Below, piece by piece: positions 60,949-64,000 of a DNA stretch of 64,000 nt. Origin of the DNA: Streptomyces sp. CoH27. Lineage in GTDB: Bacteria; Actinomycetota; Actinomycetes; Streptomycetales; Streptomycetaceae. Every line of letters begins with the position of its first letter. Position 1 is the stretch's first letter. The position numbers and the translations under genes were made by a program. The stretch covers positions 238,449 through 302,448 of the forward strand of contig NZ_JAIQYY010000013.1 of assembly GCF_020181035.1 (NCBI RefSeq). Direction: 5' to 3'. The notes under the pieces were generated by a model. The model was not told the origin of the DNA. It saw nothing but the letters and a program-made list of their open reading frames with translations, and did not search any database.

Positions 60949-62105
60949 ATGTCGACGAACGAACTCCGTTCCCCCACCTGTCCGATGGCGCCGCCCCCGA
61001 GCTCGCCCCGACTGCCCTGGCCGGCGCTGCTGGCCCTGAACACCGCCGGGTTCGTCACCTTGATGACGGAGGCCCTGCCGGCAGGTGTCCTGCCTGCAAT
61101 GAGCACGGACCTCGGCGTCACATCCCGCTGACCGCCGCCACGGCCGGCTGGCCGCGCAAGCGGCTGCTGCTCCTGGCTGTGAGCGGCTTCGCGGCGGCCA
61201 ACGCGGTGACCGCCGTCTCCGGCAACTACCCGCTCACCATGGCCGCGCGCTTCGCGGCGGGCCTGGTCGCCGGGCTGCTCTGGGCTCTCCTGGCCGGGTA
61301 CGCCCGCAGCATCGTGGTGCCGGAGCAGCGTGGACGGGCGATGGCGGTGGCGATGAGCGGCTCGACCGTCGCCCTCTCGGTGGGGGTGCCGGCCGGCACC
61401 CTGCTCGCCGGTGCTGCCGGGTGGCGGGTCGCCTTCGGGCTGATGAGCATGATCGCGCTGGCCCTGGTCGGCTGGATCGCCGTCAGCGTCCCGGCCGTTC
61501 CCGGCCGCGACGAGCACGACCGGCCGCCACTGCGGAGGGTGCTGCGGAGTCCCGGCGTGGCAGCCGTCCTGGGCGTCACCGCGGCCTTCGTCCTCGCCCA
61601 CAACCTGCTTTACACCTACGTCGCCGCGCTGCTCGAACCCCTGGACCTCGAAGGGCGGACCGACACCGTGCTGCTGATCCTCGGCCTGTCCTCGCTGGTC
61701 AGCATCCTCGCCACCGGGGCGCTGATCGACCGGCACCTGCGCACCCTGACCCTCGCCGCCTGCGGGCTCCTCGCATTTGCCAGCACCGTCCTCGCCACCG
61801 CCCTGCTCACCTCGGTGCCCTGGCCCGTCTACGGCGCCGCCACGGTCTGGGGCTTCGGCTTCGGCGGCGCCGCCACCCTGCTGCAGACCGCCGTCGCCGA
61901 CGCCGCGGGCACCGCCGCCGATCTTGCCCAGTCCCTCCTGGTCACCTGCTGGAACCTCGGCATCGCCGCCGCCGCATTTGCCGGCGGCCTCCTCCTCGAC
62001 CACACCAGCCCGGACTCGCTGCCCTGGTCGGCCCTGGCGCTGCTGGCCCTCGCCCTGACCGTCACGGCCACTGCCCGCCACCACGGCTTCCCGACCCGCC
62101 GATGA
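60949..62105 (+). pseudogene. MFS transporter gene broken by an internal deletion
   Basis: The first part (LALNTAGFVTLMTEALPAGVLPAMSTDLGV) is a typical DHA1-family start, represented by VTLMTEALPAGVLPAMS. At about 61122 it runs into SR and a TGA. The rest resumes in another frame with PLTAATAGWPRKRLLLL and continues intact to FPTRR and TGA (62105). Roughly 20-25 residues between the first helix and motif A are missing. Everything after is well preserved, so the loss is probably recent. Confidence 0.82.
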
Positions 62106-62205
62106 CCTCGTTCGCATGACGACCGCAAGGGCGGGCAGGTTGCCGACGCCACGAGTGCAACGGCATCATCTGCCGCCGGCGATACCGGACGGCATTCTGA
62201 AACGA

Positions 62206-62793
62206 TCAGTAAGCCTTGATTGGTGCGGCCGACCTGGCGGCCTGCTCGATCTTCGCGCAGTAGGCTGCACGGGCTTCCTCGTCGATCTGCTTCTCGTGTT
62301 CGGGGCGCACCCCGGTCCGGCCGTCGAGGCCCTCCCGCAGGATATCGGCGTGCCCGGCATGCCGGTTGGACTCGCCGAGGACATGGACCATGACGGCGAA
62401 CAGGTTCGTGTTGGGATAAGGCTCCGGCCACCACGGCACGTGGCCGGGGGCGTCGAGGGGAAGCTCGTTGATCGTCGCGTCCGAGTGTTCCCACGTGCGC
62501 CGGTAGAACCCGATGATCTGATCGCGGGTCTCGTCCTCGGTCGCCCACAGATCGCTGCCGTTGTAGTCCTGCCATCGGGGCAGCGGTTCCGGGGAAGGGC
62601 GGTCGAAGACCTCGCCGAAGTACCTGGCCTCGATGGTGGCCACGTGTTTGACCAGGCCGAGGAGGTTGGTCCCGGTCGCTGTCAAAGGCCGGCGAGCGTC
62701 GTATTCGGACAAGCCGTCGAGTTTCCAGAGCAGCGACTTGCGGTCCCGCCGCAGTCTCCCGTGCAGGTTGTCTTTCGCGAATTCATCGATCAT
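62206..62793 (-). CDS. DinB/DUF664 family protein
   Basis: A 195-residue four-helix-bundle protein. Metal-binding His positions are visible in LVKHVATIEARYFGE and in VHVLGESNRHAGHADILREGL, the DinB/YfiT hallmark. Actinobacterial members are often thiol-dependent (mycothiol) transferases of unknown substrate. The ATG at MIDEFAKD is chosen; the stop lies inside the 15-bp direct repeat. Confidence 0.82.
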   Translation of the reverse strand: MIDEFAKDNLHGRLRRDRKSLLWKLDGLSEYDARRPLTATGTNLLGLVKHVATIEARYFGEVFDRPSPEPLPRWQDYNGSDLWATEDETRDQIIGFYRRTWEHSDATINELPLDAPGHVPWWPEPYPNTNLFAVMVHVLGESNRHAGHADILREGLDGRTGVRPEHEKQIDEEARAAYCAKIEQAARSAAPIKAY

Positions 62794-62942
62794 GCGGCAT
62801 GAGCCTGCCATGGGCTGCTCGTGGTCTCAAGATCCCGTACGTCGTCCGCAACGACTGGCAGAGCCGAGGCCTGGCCATGGCCGCCGCCCTGACCTGCTAC
62901 GAGAAGCTGGCGAAACCTGCCACGTGAGACAACCTCTGAGTC

Positions 62943-63914
62943 TTAGGGGTATGGAGTGATGCAGCGACCCAACTCGATGTTGTCCCGCCAGACGCATGTG
63001 ACGATTGGCGCCGATTCGACGGTTTCAGAGATGACTCTGTCGTCGTTGTTGATCATATCGACCACGAATCTGGGAGCGTGGTCCGGCCCGATGGTTTGCT
63101 TGTTTTGGGCGTGGATGCAGTCGAATCGGTCACCCATTCCGGCGATGGCCGTATCGAACGAAACTGTGCCGTAATTAGCCAGGCACGAATACATCCCCTG
63201 TCGGATAGGGCGTTCGACGATCCACTCGGCGCAAGTGCCCCCCCAGTACCGGATGATGTGGCGCTCCATCTGACTTAACGTCAAATGACGTCGTAGGTCC
63301 GCCGGATTTGGAGATATACATTCTTGCGCCGAGCTGGGATGTGACACAGATCAGGGCGGTGATCTGGTCGCCCGGTGAGACAGGAAAGTTATCGATCTTG
63401 TACTCGGGGTCCGTGAACCATTGCCACCAGAGATAGTGATCCTGTCTATGCTGTTGCTCGTGCGCACTGCACTGCATTCGGTGCCGGTCTGCAAGACATC
63501 GGAGGAACCGCTTGGGGGAGTGCCCCAACCGTCGATGCCTACCCAGTGGGATGAATAGTAGTCGCCGAGGGGGGCGGGTGGTTGCGCATCGGGGACCGTC
63601 CATCGACCGTGCACGTAGTTCATCACGCCTGATGTGCGGAACACCACAGTTCCGGACCAGCCGTGCGATGTGAGGGCAGTGATTTGAAGCGGCCCGTGCT
63701 GTATGTCGGGCACCTCAGTGAAAGACGGTTCAATGTAGTGGATCGGATCTCGGAACGCCAATTCCCAGAGATGCTGAAGCGATTCCTCGGTCGGTCGGGG
63801 AGGCAATCCGTACCGGATCAACAGTTCGTCGTCCGCCTTGATCGGATCGAATTCCTGAGGTGGTGGCGGGAAGGTTCGCACCCTCAAGCCGCTGGAAAGA
63901 TGATGGATCGGCAT
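62943..63914 (-). pseudogene. G1-family (eqolisin-like) peptidase, two frameshifts
   Basis: The frame starting at 63914 (GGAG upstream) reads VVFRTSGVMNYVHGRWTVP, then YYSSHWVGIDGWG and SSDVLQTGTECSAV, the substrate region and catalytic Gln/Glu fold of G1 peptidases. Near 63450 homology moves to a second frame (DHYLWWQWFTDPEYKI, PVSPGDQITALICV). Near 63265 it moves to a third (GGTCAEWIVERP, holding the catalytic Glu, then NYGTVSFDTA) and ends VWRDNIELGRC...TPYP. All segments are present, so two indels broke an otherwise full gene. GC is lower than the rest of the window. Confidence 0.75.
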
Positions 63915-63943
63915 ATCGCGCTCCTAGCCTCGATCTTGCATGA

Positions 63944-63969
63944 GTCCCCGTCAGCTTGCTGACGGGGAC
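63944..63969. terminator. Perfect hairpin upstream of the G1 peptidase gene
   Basis: GTCCCCGTCAGC / GCTGACGGGGAC, 12-bp stem with 2-nt loop. It probably ends transcription from genes beyond the window edge. Confidence 0.7.
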
Positions 63970-64000
63970 GTTGTGTCTGTGGGGTGGGTGTCTCTTCGGG

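Larger units (their letters stand above)
59630..62213. repeat. 15-bp exact direct repeat bounding a 2.6-kb module
   Basis: GAAACGATCAGTAAG occurs at 59630-59644 and 62199-62213 in the same orientation; with two mismatches the match extends to 22 bp (GCATnCnG before it). Each copy covers the stop codon of a leftward gene (hydrolase and DinB-like). The enclosed DNA holds the hydrolase, MerR and broken MFS genes. Confidence 0.6.

Noticed and set aside
62820..62930. Short rightward frame ending in KLAKPAT before the G1 peptidase gene
   Set aside because: Too short and without a start or family; possibly a gene tail but not supportable.

Overview
The window is high-GC DNA with Streptomyces-type gene content: a conservon (roadblock/GTPase) edge, DUF6397 and DUF5709 proteins, many GTG and TTG starts, TTA codons confined to a few accessory genes, and U-less hairpin terminators. 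It is most likely a Streptomyces chromosome or a very close relative. No rRNA, tRNA or CRISPR array was seen.

Layout. 1-24.2 kb is mainly ordinary chromosome: the tail of a CvnD-like GTPase, a roadblock protein, a TesB thioesterase, a DUF3516 helicase, a zinc-independent ribosomal protein L31, a heterodimeric ABC exporter, a lipoprotein L,D-transpeptidase, a PNGase A-like secreted amidase, DctA, a MarR/ABC-exporter divergon, an MltG-like transglycosylase, and a sulfonate-uptake operon (ssuC-ssuB-ssuA plus a flavoprotein) headed by a cysteine-ending leader peptide. 24.2-34.4 kb is an accessory zone. It holds nested mobile-element debris (serine recombinase fragments, IS701-type fragments, one intact IS5-type element), two secreted ricin-type proteins, an NB-ARC/TPR regulator and a PadR-controlled hydrolase operon. 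34.5-39.3 kb is a copper-handling block (CopA ATPase, PCuAC chaperone, Met/His-rich membrane protein) ending in an ECF sigma factor.

39.5-48.5 kb is the most interesting metabolic locus. A siderophore-type ABC importer, an MFS exporter, an AsnB-type amidotransferase, a cytochrome P450 and a DIT1/PvcA-family isonitrile synthase run in one direction with short gaps. It can be read as a make-export-reimport system for an isonitrile metallophore, plausibly a copper ligand. An Fe superoxide dismutase with a Nur-like box follows, then an ornithine-cyclodeaminase homologue and an orphan MbtH protein.

51-54.3 kb holds DUF3800-like and hypothetical genes and remnants. 54.6-59.5 kb carries a two-gene NTP-dependent conflict system: an EACC1 protein and a caspase-nSTAND-TM-WD40 protein of 1496 residues. 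Each gene has one TTA codon, so both should depend on the bldA tRNA. 59.6-62.2 kb is a MerR/hydrolase/broken-MFS module with two near-identical operators and a 15-bp direct repeat at its ends. The window closes with a DinB-like protein and a twice-frameshifted G1 (eqolisin-type) peptidase gene of lower GC.

How parts work together. The two ABC half-transporters at 7.9-11.6 kb each lack what the other has in their ATP sites. The ssu genes form one sulfur-scavenging unit probably attenuated by cysteine supply. The importer, exporter and tailoring enzymes at 39-48 kb look like one operon. EACC1 and the STAND protein overlap by 4 bp and are translationally coupled.
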